Source: Alviniconcha marisindica (Eukaryota; Mollusca; Gastropoda; Provannidae). Taken from it: DNA of 64,000 nucleotides. Within the stretch, counting starts at the first letter, position 1, and each line of letters starts with the position of its first letter. Under the pieces are notes generated by a model. The model was not told the DNA's origin, made no database searches, and saw only the letters and a program-made list of their open reading frames with translations. This document shows positions 10,608 through 22,509 of the stretch, piece after piece. The DNA is taken from assembly GCA_018857735.1 (NCBI GenBank), contig JABMCL010003732.1, positions 15,001-79,000 of the forward strand. Direction: 5' to 3'. A program made the position numbers and the translations under genes.

Positions 10608-11030
10608 TAGCCGCGGTATAGCACAACAACAGATAGCTAGTCTGTCACAACAGCAGATAGCTAGTCTGTCACAACAACAGATAGCTAGTCTGTCACAACA
10701 ACAGATAGCTAGTCTGTCACAACAGCAGATAGCTAGTCTGTCACAACAACAGATAGCTAGTCTGTCACAACAACAGATAGCTAGTCTGTCACAACAACAG
10801 ATAGCTAGTCAGTCACAACAGCAGATAGCTAGTCTGTCACAACAACAGATAGCTAGTCTGTCACAACAACAGATAGCTAGTCTGTCACTAAACAACAGAT
10901 AGCTAGTCTGTCACAACAACAGATAGCTAGTCTGTCACTAAACAACAGATAGCTAGTCTGTCACAACAACAGATAGCTAGTCTGTCACAACTACAGATAG
11001 CTAGTCTGTCACTAAACAACAGTTTAACCG
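10608..11030. repeat. 24-bp minisatellite
   Basis: About 17 copies of a 24-bp unit contain CAGATAGCTAGTCTGTCAC. The unit is a multiple of 3 and gives a 99-codon open frame of repeated QQQIASLS, which has no gene context. The array starts six bases after the donor at 10603. Some units carry CACTAAACAA in place of CACAACAA. Confidence 0.95.
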
Positions 11031-11167
11031 TCCGTCTTGCTGAGCAACAGGCTGGCTGCTTTTACTGCTCAATGGAGGGTTAGTTTTACTTGCCCCTCAG
11101 TTTGATCTACCGGCTGCCCGTTCTTACCGCTCATTGGAGGGTTAGTTTATCTGGCCTATCCCGCCTA

Positions 11168-11335
11168 GTTCAGGAGCTGTGTGAGAGTCGAGGTGGCCGT
11201 CTTGGGCTGTCCGTCCTAACGAGCCTTCTGGTTTCCGTGGACGTAAAGCTATATTGAACCATGCTTCGGCATTGGTCACAGCTTGCCCCTAATATGTCAG
11301 CCGACATCTGAGGACATTAAGCATCACTTCATCAC

Positions 11336-11367
<32 letters not shown>

Positions 11368-11370
11368 CCA
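11168..11370 (+). repeat. Dispersed repeat family A, copy 2
   Basis: The best preserved copy: GTTCAGGAGCTGTGTGA, GTCCTAACGAGCCTTC, CTAATATGTCAGCCGACA, GAGGACATTAAGC, and a (CAT)n tail. It matches 4817-5003, and its last third matches the unit at 37215-37660. The simple-repeat tail suggests retroposition. Confidence 0.75.
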
Positions 11371-11605
11371 ACGAAGCGCTTATCCAGCCGTAATGATGTC
11401 ATGTTTTTCCATCTTACTTGGCAGCCAAATGCTATTCCGTCATGAAATAAACAGACTGCTAGTCTGTCTCAAAAAACAACAAATTGCCAGTTTGGCTATA
11501 GTAACATTAAGCTGCCAGTCTGTCTGAAAGACCGACCTGTTCCTTCTTTGTCTCTAAACAAAGCGACATATTGCTGGTCTGTCATAAAAGAACAGCCTAT
11601 TAAAT

Positions 11606-11800
<195 letters not shown>

Positions 11801-11944
11801 TGAGAGACAGAGTGGGACTTTGATAAGTTTAATGAAGAAACTATTTACAATTCAAATTTTGATTATGCTTTAGTGTATGAGGTTGAACGACAAGTTTCAT
11901 TTCCATTTGAGATGGACACTAGACAGGATAGCATGTACACTTAT

Positions 11945-12959
11945 ATTTGCCTCACCCACCACTCTCAAACTATGTTACACAGGATAGCCAGTACCCCCAA
12001 TATCTTCCTCCCTCACCCCTCACACTCTTTCGTACACAGGATAGCCTGTACCCCAGTATCTACCCCAGTATTTGCCTCTCTCACCCCTCTCACGCTCTGT
12101 CACACAGGATAGCCTGTACCCCAGTATCTACCCCAGTATTTGCCTCACCCATCCCTCTCACACTCTGTCACACAGGATAGCCTGTACCCCAGTATTTGCC
12201 CCACTCATCCCTCACACACTCTGTCACACAGGATAACCTGCACCCCAATATCTACCTCAACCATCCCTCTTACACTCTGTCACACAGGATAGCCTGTACC
12301 CCAATATTTGCCCCACTCATCCCTCACACACTCTGTCACACAGGATAACCTGCACCCCAATATCTACCTCAACCATCCCTCTTACACTCTGTCACACAGG
12401 ATAGCCTGTTCCTCAGTATCTACCCCAGTATTTGCCTCACTCACCCCTCTCACACTCTGTCACACAGGATAGCCTGTACCCCAGTATCTACCCCAGTATT
12501 TGCCTCACCCATCCCTCTCACACTCTGTCACACAGGATAGCAGTTTTGTACAACCGACAGTACCTGTACCCCAGTATTTGCCTCACCCACCCCTCTCACA
12601 CTCTGTCACACAGGATAGCCTGTACCCAGTATCTACCAGTATTTGCCTCACCCACCCCTTCACACTCTGTCACACAGGATAGCCTGTACCCCAGTATCTC
12701 CCGACCTCACCACCTCTCACACTCTGTCACACAGGATAGCCTGTACCCCCCCAGTATTTGCCTCACCCACCCCTCTCACACTCGTCACACGGATAGCCTG
12801 TACCCCAGTATTTGCCTCACCCACCCCTCTCACACTCTGTCACACAGGATAGCCTGTACCCCAGTATTTGCCTCACTCACCCCTCTCACACTCTGTCACA
12901 CAGGATAGCCTGTACCCCAGTTTTTGCCTCACTCACCCCTCTCACACTCTGTCACACAG
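11945..12959. repeat. Minisatellite built from the 3' splice site of the next exon
   Basis: About 17 units of 55-65 bp contain CACTCTGTCACACAGGATAG and then CCTGTACCCCAGTAT. The last unit ends in CTGTCACACAG, the true acceptor of the exon at 12960, and the exon itself starts GATAGC. The unit thus carries the acceptor with the first exon bases, and its CCTGTACCCCAG also matches exon bases at about 12990-13001. Confidence 0.95.
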
Positions 12960-13167
12960 GATAGCGTGGCTGTGGCGACAAGCGACAGGCCTGTACCCCA
13001 GGTTCTACCTCAGGAATCTCAGAAATGCCTCGCTAGAACTCAAACGGAGGTGGGTAACGAAAGAGATGACCGAGGCCCTGAGGATCCAGAACACCTTCTC
13101 TCCTCCCAACACCGCCATCTACACCTTCAGCAACTTCGAGGATGGCCCTTACACATTCCTCCGACAG
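12960..13167 (+). CDS. HYAL: Hyaluronidase exon, C-terminal half of GH56
   Basis: One leading base completes the codon from 10602; the exon then reads IAWLWRQATGLYPRFYLRNL, then a helix with RRWVTKEMTEALRI, then NTAIYTFSNFEDGPYTFLRQ, and ends in phase 0 at a GTAGGC donor. It matches the GH56 segment after QND: WLW, LYPSIY-like and a strand ending in FL. The tyrosine of LYP is kept. The correct acceptor is the last of more than a dozen near-identical CACACAG sites in the upstream array. Confidence 0.92.
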
Positions 13168-14865
13168 GTAGGCTCTGACACCTTTCATCGTCTCCCTTCC
13201 TACCTTAACTGGTGACGTGGTGAGGGCCGAGTAACGTCTTCCCTCCCATTTTAACTGGTGACATGGTGAAGGCCGGGTGACGTCTCCCCTCCAACCATAG
13301 CTGGTGACGTGGTGAGGACCAGGTGACCCCCGCCTTAACTGGTGACGTGGTGAGGACCAGGTGACCCCCGCCTTAACTGGTGACGTGGTGAGGACCAGGT
13401 GACCCCCGCCTTAACTGGTGACGTGGTGAGGACCAGGTGACCCCCGCCTTAACTGGTGACGTGGTGAGGACCAGGTGACCCCCGCCTTAACTGGTGACGT
13501 GGTGAGGACCAGATGACGCCTCCCCTGCCACCGTGAGTGGTGACGTGGTGAAGGCCAGGTGACGTCTCCCCCCCCCCCCCCCCCCCAACCATAGTTGGTG
13601 AAGTGGTGAGGCCAGGTGACGTCTTCCCTCCCCCCTTAACTGGTGACGTGGTGAAGGACAGGTGACGTCTTCCCTCCGACCATAGCTGGTGACGTGGTGA
13701 GGGCCATGTGACGTCTTCCCTGCCACCGTGAGTGGTGACGTGGTGAAAGCCAGGTGACGTCTCCCCTCCAACCATAGCTGGTGACGTGGTGAGGGCCAGG
13801 TGACCCCCGCCTTAACTGGTGACGTGGTGAGGGCCATGTGACGTCTCCCCTGCCACCATGAGTGGTGACGTGGTGAAGGCCAGGTGACGTCTCCCCTCCA
13901 ACCATAGCTGGTGACGTGGTGAGGGCCACGTGACGTCTCCCCTCCAACTATAGCTGGTGACGTGGTGAGGGCCACGTGACCCCCTGCCTTAACTGGTGAC
14001 GTGGTGAGGACTACGTGACGTCTCCCCTGCCACCATAAGTGGTGACGTGGTGAAAGCCAGGTAACGTTTCCCCACCCCCCAACCATAGTTGGTGACGTGG
14101 TGATGACCAGGTGACGTCTCCCCTCCCGCCGTAACTGGTGACGTGGTGAGGGCCAAGTGACGTATCCCCTCCCACTTTAACTGGTGACGTGTTGAGGGCC
14201 AGACGTGGTGAGGGCCAGGTGACGTCTCCCCTCCCACCTTAACTGGTGACATGTTGAGGGCTAGACGTGAATAGGGCCAGGTGACGTCTCCCCTCCCACC
14301 TTAACTGGTGACATGTTGAGGGCCAGACGTGGTGAGGGCCAGGTGACGTCTCCCATCCCACCTTAACTGGTGACATGTTGAGGGCCAGACGTGGTGAGGG
14401 CCAGGTAACGTCTCCCCTCCTGCCGCAACTGGTGACGTGTTGAGGGCCAGACATGGTGAGGGCCAGGTAACGTCTCCCCTCCCACCGTAACTGGTGACAT
14501 GTTGAGGGCCAGACATGGTGAGGGCCAGGTAACGTCTCCCCTCCCCCCGTAACTGGTGACATGTTGAGGGCCAGACGTGGTGAGGGCCAGGTAACGTCTC
14601 CCCTCCCACCGTAACTGGTGACATGTTGAGGGCCAGACGTGGTGAGGCCCAGGTAACGTCTCCCCTCCTGCCGCAACTGGTGACGTGTTGAGGGCCAGAC
14701 ATGGTGAGGGCCAGGTAACGTCTCCCCTCCTGCCGCAACTGGTGACATGTTGAGGGCCAGACGTGGTGAGGGCCAGGTAACGTCTCCCCTCCCACCGTAA
14801 CTGGTGACATGTTGAGGGCCAGACGTGGTGAGGGCCAGGTAACGTCTCCCCTCCCACCGTAACTG
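13168..14865. repeat. Minisatellite built from the 5' splice site
   Basis: Directly after exon end CGACAG the intron begins GTAGGCTC, then a CTCCCTTCCTACCTTAACTG stretch. About 35 units follow with CCAGGTGACGTCTCCCCTCC or CCAGGTAACG, then CTGGTGACGTGGTGAGG. Each unit aligns with the junction (CAG then GT) and the first 60 intron bases. Two subfamilies are visible: GGTGACG with GTGGTGAGG on the left, and GGTAACG with CATGTTGAGG on the right (about 14160-14865). Confidence 0.92.
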
Positions 14866-15066
14866 CCCTACATGATTCTCTCTGATCACCGTCCTTATAT
14901 AGTCTCCCTATAACTGTCTCCCTGACAATTCCCTCTGACCTCTGCTTCACTTATAACTAATCCCCACGATATACCTCTGACCACTGCCATTTGCCCCCAT
15001 CTGATCACCGACACTGTGCGATTACTTTGTCTTATAACTACCTCCATGATCACTCCTTGACCACTC

Positions 15067-15098
<32 letters not shown>

Positions 15099-15467
15099 CC
15101 CCCACCCCCTTCCCGCCCACATCCTCCCGATTAGAGACCCTAACTGCTCTCCATGGTAAGTTTCTGACCACTGCCACAAGTGATTTTAAATTCTGTCTTC
15201 TGTAGGGGTTGTATTTTCCGGATTTGACAGTAAAAGAAAAGGGTTTACATAATATGTAAATATCATGTTATGTGAGAAGAGTTTTAAAATGAGCATTTGC
15301 GTATGACAGAGTTTGATCGTTCTGAGGTGGCCCTGTGCGGTTAACAGGGCGTTGAAGTCCAATTACTGACCTGTGTTCTGACAAAATGCCTTTCGCTCTC
15401 AGTACTGTCATGGTCGACTGGGCATCAAAAACCAATTATCTACCCCCCCCTCTGATTACCAAGTCAA
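14866..15467. other. Unique intron sequence with poly-C
   Basis: Pyrimidine-rich, with a C run at about 15067-15098. No coding or repeat structure recognised apart from loosely repeated CTCTGACCACTGCC and TGATCACC words. Confidence 0.5.
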
Positions 15468-15811
15468 GTCAAGTAGTTTTTATTTCAGAAACCCCATGAC
15501 AGAACATGAAACATAAACATGAACCTACATGAAAGAACATCAATGAAAGAACATCAATGAAAGAACATCTGGTAAGACACGGCAGTAAACATGAAATACA
15601 AGTGCATACAACAAAAAGAAACAAACAAAAACAAAAACAAAATCGTACGCATTTCCAAAACAAAAACAACGAGAAACCAGAGAAAGATCATTAACCAAAA
15701 CAAAAGCTAGAGGAAAAAATGAAAATAGATGGGTCAGCAAACATGCACACTCACTCACTCACATACACTGACACGCGTATGCCACATCCACCCACTCCCC
15801 CCCCCCCCCAC

Positions 15812-15866
<55 letters not shown>

Positions 15867-15879
15867 CACACACACACAC

Positions 15880-15964
<85 letters not shown>

Positions 15965-16745
15965 GATTTGGAGGAAAGGAGGGGGAAAGGGGGATTCGAG
16001 AGGCATACATTCTATAAAACTAGATATTACAACATTAATAGAAAATATAAAGATGGAGAGAGAGAAAAAAATGAGAAAAAAAACGGTTATCGCTCTACGT
16101 ACACTTAAATTGACATCACAATTCACTCATAATAAATTTCAAAAAGTGTGCTAAATTTACCAATAATCGTTTCTTTTAACTGCAAAAAAGACTGTGAAAT
16201 CTATTAACATTTGCATTTTTACAATAAGATGGTGAAAGATTTTTTTTCTTCTGGATTCAGAAAAAAAAAGGACAACTAAAAACATAATGAAATTCGTCAC
16301 CAATGTCAGCAGATGAACACTTAGTACATAATCTGTCTGCGTAAGGCAAGTTCATTACTCGTTCCATTTGAATTGGGAGTCTATGGTTTAGTGTTCTAAA
16401 ATGTACAAATGTGTATGATAAGTTAAGCGGTAAAGTCTGCAAATAATCTTCAGGTGCAAACACGTTTTTAAACATTCGATAATTGTAATATATTTCCTTT
16501 GATTCAATTTCTGAGGACCACTGCTGGATATACTGATCTCGTAGAACTCGTGTAACTTTAGACACTGGTTAGAGTAATTCAAGTCAAACTGATGTGTCCA
16601 CATACCACTTAGGCCAGTCCCGTTAAGTGGACAAAAATGGCGATTTATATTTTCCCTCCCTGTACATTTCATCAAGAAATTTGTACATAACATTTGAAAA
16701 TTTAAACTTGTAATTTATATTTACCAATTTAAACAAAAGATTTAG
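15468..16745 (-). mobile_element. LINE 3' fragment with (ACTTG)n tail
   Basis: On the minus strand, 16693-16257 reads as the end of a LINE ORF2 across frames: NFLMKCTGREN, LSGMWTHQFDLNYSNQC, then KVTRVLRDQYIQQW, FVHFRTLNHRLPIQ and a zinc-knuckle-like RLCTKCSSADIGDEFHYVFSC. A 3' UTR holding a long (CA)n (15810-15962) and A-rich sequence follows. The element ends at about 15468 in three ACTTG units after AATAAAAA. It is 5'-truncated and carries one or more frameshifts. Confidence 0.75.
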
Positions 16746-16779
16746 CATCCTACACTTTGCCTGAACCTCAAGCGGAAAC

Positions 16780-19520
16780 TGTCCAAGTCCACCCCGACCC
16801 CCGTCTGATCACCGTATCTGTCCACCCCGACCCCCGTCTGATCACCGTATCTGTCCACCACTTCCACCCTCTGATCACCGTATCTATCCACCACTTCCAC
16901 CCTCTGATCACCGTGTCTATCCACCACTTCCACCCTCTGATCACCGTATCTATCCACCACTTCCACCCTCTGATCACCGTGTCTATCCACCACTTCCACC
17001 CTCTGATCACCGTGTCTATCCACCACTTCCACCCTCTGATCACCGTGTCTATCCACCACTTCCACCCTCTGATCACCGTGTCTATCCACCACTTCCACCC
17101 TCTGATCACCGTGTCTATCCACCACTTCCACCCTCTGATCACCGTGTCTATCCACCACTTCCACCCTCTGATCACCGTGTCTATCCACCACTTCCACCCT
17201 CTGATCACCGTGTCTGTCCACCACTTCCACCCTCTGATCACCGTGTCTGTCCACCACTTCCACCCTCAGATCACCGTGTCTATCCACCACTTCCACCCTC
17301 TGATCACCGTGTCTATCCACCACTTCCACCCTCTGATCACCGTGTCTATCCACCCTTCCACCCCTGATCACCGTGTCTGTCCACCCCCTCCACCCTCTGA
17401 TCACCGTGTCTGTCCACCCCCTCCACCCTCTGATCACCGTGTCTGTCCACCCCCTCCACCCTCTGATCACCGTGTCTGTCCACCCCCTCCACCCTCTGAT
17501 CACCGTGTCTGTCCCCCCCCTCCACCCCTGATCACCGTGTCTGTCCACCCCCCCCCTGATCACCGTGTCTGTCCACCCCCTCCACCCTCTGATCACCGTG
17601 TCTGTCCACCCCCTCCACCCTCTGATCACCGTGTCTGTCCACCCCTTTCACCCCTTATCACCGTGTCTGTCCACCACTTCCCACCCCTGATCACCGTGTT
17701 GTCCACCACTTCCACCCTCTGATCACCGTATCTATCCACCACTTCCACCCTCTGATCACCGTGTCTATCCACCACTTCCACCCTCTGATCACCGTATCTA
17801 TCCACCACTTCCACCCTCTGATCACCGTGTCTATCCACCACTTCCACCCTCTGATCACCGTGTCTATCCACCACTTCCACCCTCTGATCACCGTGTCTAT
17901 CCACCTGTTCCATCCTGATCACCGTGTCTGTCCACCCCCTCCACCCTCTGATCACCGTGTCTATCCACCCCTTCCACCCCTGATCACCGTGTCTGTCCAC
18001 CCCCTCCACCCTCTGATCACCGTGTCTGTCCACCCCCTCCACCCTCTGATCACCGTGTCTGTCCACCCCCTTCCACCCTCTGATCACCGTGTCTGTCCAC
18101 CCCCTCCACCCTCTGATCACCGTGTCTGTCCACCCCCTCCACCCTCTGATCACCGTATCTGTCCACCCTTCCCACCCTTTTGTATCACCGTGTCTGTCCA
18201 CCACTTCCACCCTCTGATCACCGTGTCTGTCCACCACTTCCACCCTCAGATCACCGTGTCTATCCACCACTTCCACCCTCAGATCACCGTGTCTATCCAC
18301 CACTTCCACCCTCTGATCACCGTGTCTATCCACCTGTTCCATCCTGATCACCGTGTCTGTCCACCCCCTCCACCCTCTGATCACCGTGTCTGTCCACCCC
18401 CTCCACCCTCTGATCACCGTGTCTGTCCACCCCCTCCACCCTCTGATCACCGTGTCTGTCCACCCCCTCCACCCTCTGATCACCGTGTCTGTCCACCCTT
18501 TCACCCCTATCACCGTGTCTGTCCACCACTTCCCCCTGATCACCGTGTCTGTCCACCCTTTTCACCCCTGATCACCGTGCCTGTCCACCCCTTTCACCCC
18601 TTATCACCGTGTCTGTCCACCCCTTTCACCCCTTATCACCATCTTGTCCACCACTTCCCAACCTGATCACCGTGTCTGTCCACCACTTCCACCCCTGATC
18701 ACCGTGTCTGTCCACCCCCTTCACCCCTGATCACCGTGTCTCTCCACCCCTTTCACCCCTTATCACCCCGTGTCTACCCTCCCCACCGTGTCTGTCCACC
18801 CCTTTCACCCCTTATCACCGTGCCTGTCCACCACCCTTTTCCCCCTTATCACCGTGTCTGTCCACCCCTTCCACCCCTGATCACCGTGTCTGTCCACCCC
18901 CTCCACCCTCTGATCACCGTGTCTGTCCACCCCCTCCACCCTCTGATCACCGTGTCTGTCCACTCTTTCCCCCTACACCTGCTGAATTTCCAACCTGATC
19001 ACCGTGTCTGTCCACCCCCTCCACCCTCTGATCACCGTGTCTGTCCACCCCTTTCATCCTTGATCACCGTGTCTGTCCACCCCTTTCATCCTTGATCACC
19101 GTGTCTGTCCACCCCCTCCACCCTCTGATCACCGTGTCTGTCCACCCCTTTCACCCCTGCTCAGCGTGTCTGTCCACCCCTTTCACCCCTGATCACCGTG
19201 CCTGTCCACCCCTTTCACCCCTTATCACCGTGTCTGTCCACCCTTTTCACCCCTGATCACCGTGCCTGTCCACCCCTTTCATCCCTGATCACCGTGTCTC
19301 TCCAATCCTTTCATCCCTGATCACCGTGTCTGTCCACCCCTGATCACCGTGTCTGCCCGCCACTTCTCCACCTGATCACCGTGTCTGTCCACCCCTGATC
19401 ACCGTGTCTGCCCGCCACTTCTCCACCTGATCACCGTGTCTGTCCACCCCTCCCCGACCTGATCAAGTGTCTGTCCACCCCTCCCCGACCTGATCAAGTG
19501 TCTGTCCACCCCACGGCCAC
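16780..19520. repeat. 33-bp pyrimidine-rich minisatellite, 2.7 kb
   Basis: About 80 units of 24-36 bp contain CTCTGATCACCGTGTCTGTC and CACC, CCACTTC or CCCCTCC variants. The array stops about 60 bp before the acceptor at 19577 and is strongly C/T rich on the plus strand. Unit variants cluster in blocks: CACTTCC with CTATC at 16860-17340 and 17700-17890, CCCTCC with CTGTC elsewhere. Units of 33 bp keep frames open on both strands, which explains the long false open frames. Confidence 0.95.
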
Positions 19521-19577
19521 TGTCCCTCCATAGCCATTCATCCTTTATCCTCCCTGTTCCCTCCTCCTTGTCCTTAG

Positions 19578-19780
19578 GACCACCTCGACGTCAATTTGGG
19601 AATTCCCGCTGCCATGGGAGCGTCGGGCGTGGTGCTGTGGGGCAGCTCTGAGCTGTACCGGCATCACGGTCAGTGCCGAAGGGTACATCAGTACGTGCGT
19701 CAAGTGCTGGGTCCCTACGTCAGGAACCTGACCCAGTTTATGTCGGACTGCAGCGCTGCTCTCTGTGCGGGTCATGGAAG
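19578..19780 (+). CDS. HYAL: Hyaluronidase exon closing the GH56 barrel
   Basis: The acceptor is CTTGTCCTTAG, the donor GTCAGT at 19781; it enters in phase 0 and leaves with two bases of a split codon. It reads DHLDVNLGIPAAMGASGVVL, then WGSSELYR, GQCRRVHQYV, VLGPYVRNLTQ, and LCAGHGR. These are the GH56 landmarks G-A-x-G-V-V-L-W-G (tryptophan of the substrate cleft kept), the cysteine that pairs with the N-terminal lobe, and the LC-x-x-HGRC start of the EGF-like tail. An NLT sequon is present. The split codon joins either EGF exon (2780 or 22154) in frame; position favours 22154. Confidence 0.93.
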
Positions 19781-19784
19781 GTCA

Positions 19785-19829
<45 letters not shown>

Positions 19830-19839
19830 GTGTGTGTGG

Positions 19840-19875
<36 letters not shown>

Positions 19876-19895
19876 TGTGTGTGTGTGTGGGGGGG
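19781..19895. repeat. (GT)n-(GTGC)n-(G)n at the 5' splice site
   Basis: The donor reads GTCAGTCTGTGTGTG; the microsatellite begins eight bases into the intron and ends in a G run. Confidence 0.9.
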
Positions 19896-20516
19896 GGGGG
19901 GGGAACCCAGGTCAACCGTAACCCGTTAGCCATCTGACTCCGTTCAACACTTATTCCTCACTGATACATCACAAATTGAACCAAAATATCAAACGCTGTC
20001 TGATGGCTGAACCATGATTATGGAATATGTAAGATGAAATTTGTAGCGCGCTTTCAGCGACTCAAAATGCTCACAGCGATTTACCACTTTATTAAAGAAA
20101 ATCATGGAATGCACTGATACACACTACACTGGATCGCGTGCACGCTCACACAAACGCACGCACACAAACCCACACACATACATAAACGTATGCACACCCA
20201 CCCACCCCCATCCCACCCACCCACACAGTGACACACTCATACAATGTGCCCCCCCCCCCAATACCCTCCCTGCTAATTGTTTTTAATGGGGGGGGGGGGG
20301 GGTTATAACAACAAAGGCCAGCCTGATGTCAGAGCTCCATTCTTAGTCAACGAATTGAACCAGAAATTGTGCTTAGTCTGTGGGGCATTCACAATGATTC
20401 AGCCCGGCCACCTCTCAGCACCGACAAGGTCAGTGTCAGCGCGCCCACCACACCCCCCCACCCACCCCCACCCCCCCCCCCTCCCACCCCGTCGTAGGAG
20501 GATTTAGACGTTTTAT
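19896..20516. other. Intron with LINE-tail remnant and G/C runs
   Basis: Near 20035-20095 a TTTGTAGCGCGCTTTCAGCG, CTCAAAATGCTCAC block resembles the AGCGCTTT-type 3' ends seen at 25890-25950 and 34960-35025. (CA)-rich sequence and G or C homopolymers follow. No exon seen. Confidence 0.5.
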
Positions 20517-20648
20517 TTTCATATGTACATTTATCATGCACTCATCAACGCCCTGAGCGCTCACTTGATACATATTAACCTGACTATGATATTCTATACG
20601 CACGTAGAGCTCGGTTCTACCAAAACAGTTTACATAAGGTATTATATG

Positions 20649-20720
<72 letters not shown>

Positions 20721-21865
20721 GCACGCACGCACGCGCGCGCGCGCACGCACGCACGCACGCACTCACGCACGCACGCACGCACACACACACACACTGTGGC
20801 AGAAACTTTGTATTAATATTAGCAGAGGCAGAAATACTGTGAGATGTGGAAGGGTTTTAGTTCTTCTTTAAAAGATGACAGAGTTGAGCAATGTCTAAGG
20901 TCCTGTTGGAGAGAATTCCAAATGTGGCGGTCCAAAGCAAGAGAACATGCGAAAGCCACGAGTCTGAGTTTGTATTGCTGGATTTTCAGCGTGCGGGTGT
21001 CAGAAGAAGAGCGTAGTGTACGAGACGGAGTGTAGACATGTAGCAGTTGAGAAAGGTAAGCAGGACCAAATCCATTTATAGCATTGAAACACATACAAGA
21101 GACTTTGTATTTTATACGCTCTGAAATGGGAAGCCAGTGCACTTTTTCCAGGAGAGGTGTTGAGTGGTGGTGGCGGGGTGCCAAGAGAACGAGTCTTGCA
21201 GCAAAGTTTCGAATTTTCTGGAGAGGATGGATGACATAATTAGGTATACCCATGAGGAGACAGTTGCAGTAGTTAAGCCGTGAGAGGATAAAAATTATAG
21301 GAAGTAACAAGAGTCTTGGCTACATCTTCAGTGACAAACGTGCATATCGAATGCGTTTATGCTCGAAATAAGGAGAGAGAGGCGTAGTGTACAGGACGAA
21401 GAGAATGGGCCCCAGTACTGAGCCCTGAGGCACACCGTACATGAGCTGTGATGGTGAGGAAGACGAGTTATTGACAGAAGTGGACTGATATCTGTCTGAG
21501 AGATATGACTGAAACCGTTAGAGTGCAGTAGACTGAATGCCAAAAACAGAGTTCAGGCGGGAGAGGAGAATTTGCTGGTCAATAGTGTCAAAAGCGGCAG
21601 AAAGATCCAACAAAAGAACGGAAATGTTGTCATTGTCCAGAGCGGAGAGAATATATATAATTTACAACACATAACAAAACGGTCTCTGTGCTGTGTCCTG
21701 CTCGATAGGTTGACTGAAAGGGGATGCTGAGGTTGTTTTCTTGGAGATGGGAGAGATGTTTGTGGAGAACGACTTGTTCAAGGGTTTTGGACAGAAATGG
21801 GAGGTTAGAAATGGGGCGGTAGTGTTTAAAAAGATTTTTGTCAAGTGATGGCTTTGTCAAGTGAT
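20517..21865 (-). mobile_element. L2-like LINE, 3' half with internal deletion
   Basis: On the minus strand the RT reads in order: PSLDKNLFKHYRPISNLPFL and SKTLEQVV, FQSTYRAGHSTETVLL (21860-21630); [33 protein letters not shown] (about 21600-21380); then after a gap LSRLNYCNCLLMGIPN, RNFAARLVLLAPR, HWLPISERIKYK, YTPSRTLRSSSD and WNSLQQDLRH (21310-20819). The FADD catalytic part is missing at the 21310-21380 junction and frames shift, so it is dead. The 3' UTR has (CA)n at 20651-20795 and the CGCCCTGAGCGCTCAC word shared with 5821-6330. Confidence 0.88.
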
Positions 21866-22153
21866 GGCTTTGTCAAGTGATGGCTTCGCTATTTGACTCT
21901 GGTTGGATGTCACTGCGCAACAGCGGGGCCAACGAGAGGGGTCTAAGCCAGAACCAGTTCAGCCTAGCAGTTCGTAGCTAGTAACAAAAATGTGAAACGT
22001 GTTTGTTTTCCACAGCAACCAAGGTTTGATGGTAGATCATCATAAGCCTTGTGAAAAGATTGGACTGCAGACTGCAGTGACGGTTCAAAACTTCATTCAG
22101 TGTTTCTGAATCCCGTATCTTCTGTAACATGGATAATCTTCGTTTGTTTGCAG

Positions 22154-22376
22154 GTGTGTGAACAACGGACAGGACGTCCTGCTGAACGTTAGCGTGGCCC
22201 TCAGTCTCTCCGCCCAATGCACATCACGTGACTCGCGTTTCCATGACTACCACTGCCGCTGCTACAGCCCCTGGACAGGCGCCTGCTGCCAGACCTACGA
22301 TCCGTTACTATGCCAACCAGCTCAGGCCGCTGCGTCATCACAGAAGGAGAGGGCGTCAGGTGGTACCATGGCGTGA
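22154..22376 (+). CDS. HYAL: Terminal hyaluronidase exon (EGF-like tail)
   Basis: The acceptor GTTTGTTTGCAG matches that at 2779. One base completes the split codon from 19780, then CVNNGQDVLLNVSVALSLSA, CTSRDSRFHDYHCRC, YSPWTGACCQT, a short serine/alanine tail and TGA at 22374-22376. Over the first 160 bp it differs from the exon at 2780 by about one base, far closer than expected for an old duplication. This points to recent duplication or gene conversion. The cysteine pattern fits the EGF-like C-terminal region of hyaluronidases. Confidence 0.92.
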
Positions 22377-22509
22377 CAACCCCAGCTCTGTTCCCACTTT
22401 GAAGGAAGGGTACCGGAAAGCGAGACTTGCAGTCTGTACGGCTATCACTTCAACGTCAAAGGAGTTTCGCTGTAGGGTCTTACTTGTCTTTTGCATCGCC
22501 TGGTCCCTG

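Noticed and set aside
13449..14950. Minus-strand open frames rich in HHVTSYG
   Set aside because: Product of the donor-derived minisatellite; no start context or homology.
15751..16154. Cysteine/valine or histidine/threonine repeat proteins
   Set aside because: Translation of (CA)n/(GT)n microsatellite.
16742..19095. Long open frames on both strands, rich in HHFHPLITVS or VDRHGDQR
   Set aside because: A 33-bp unit leaves several frames open at once on both strands; this is expected for a tandem repeat and is not a gene.
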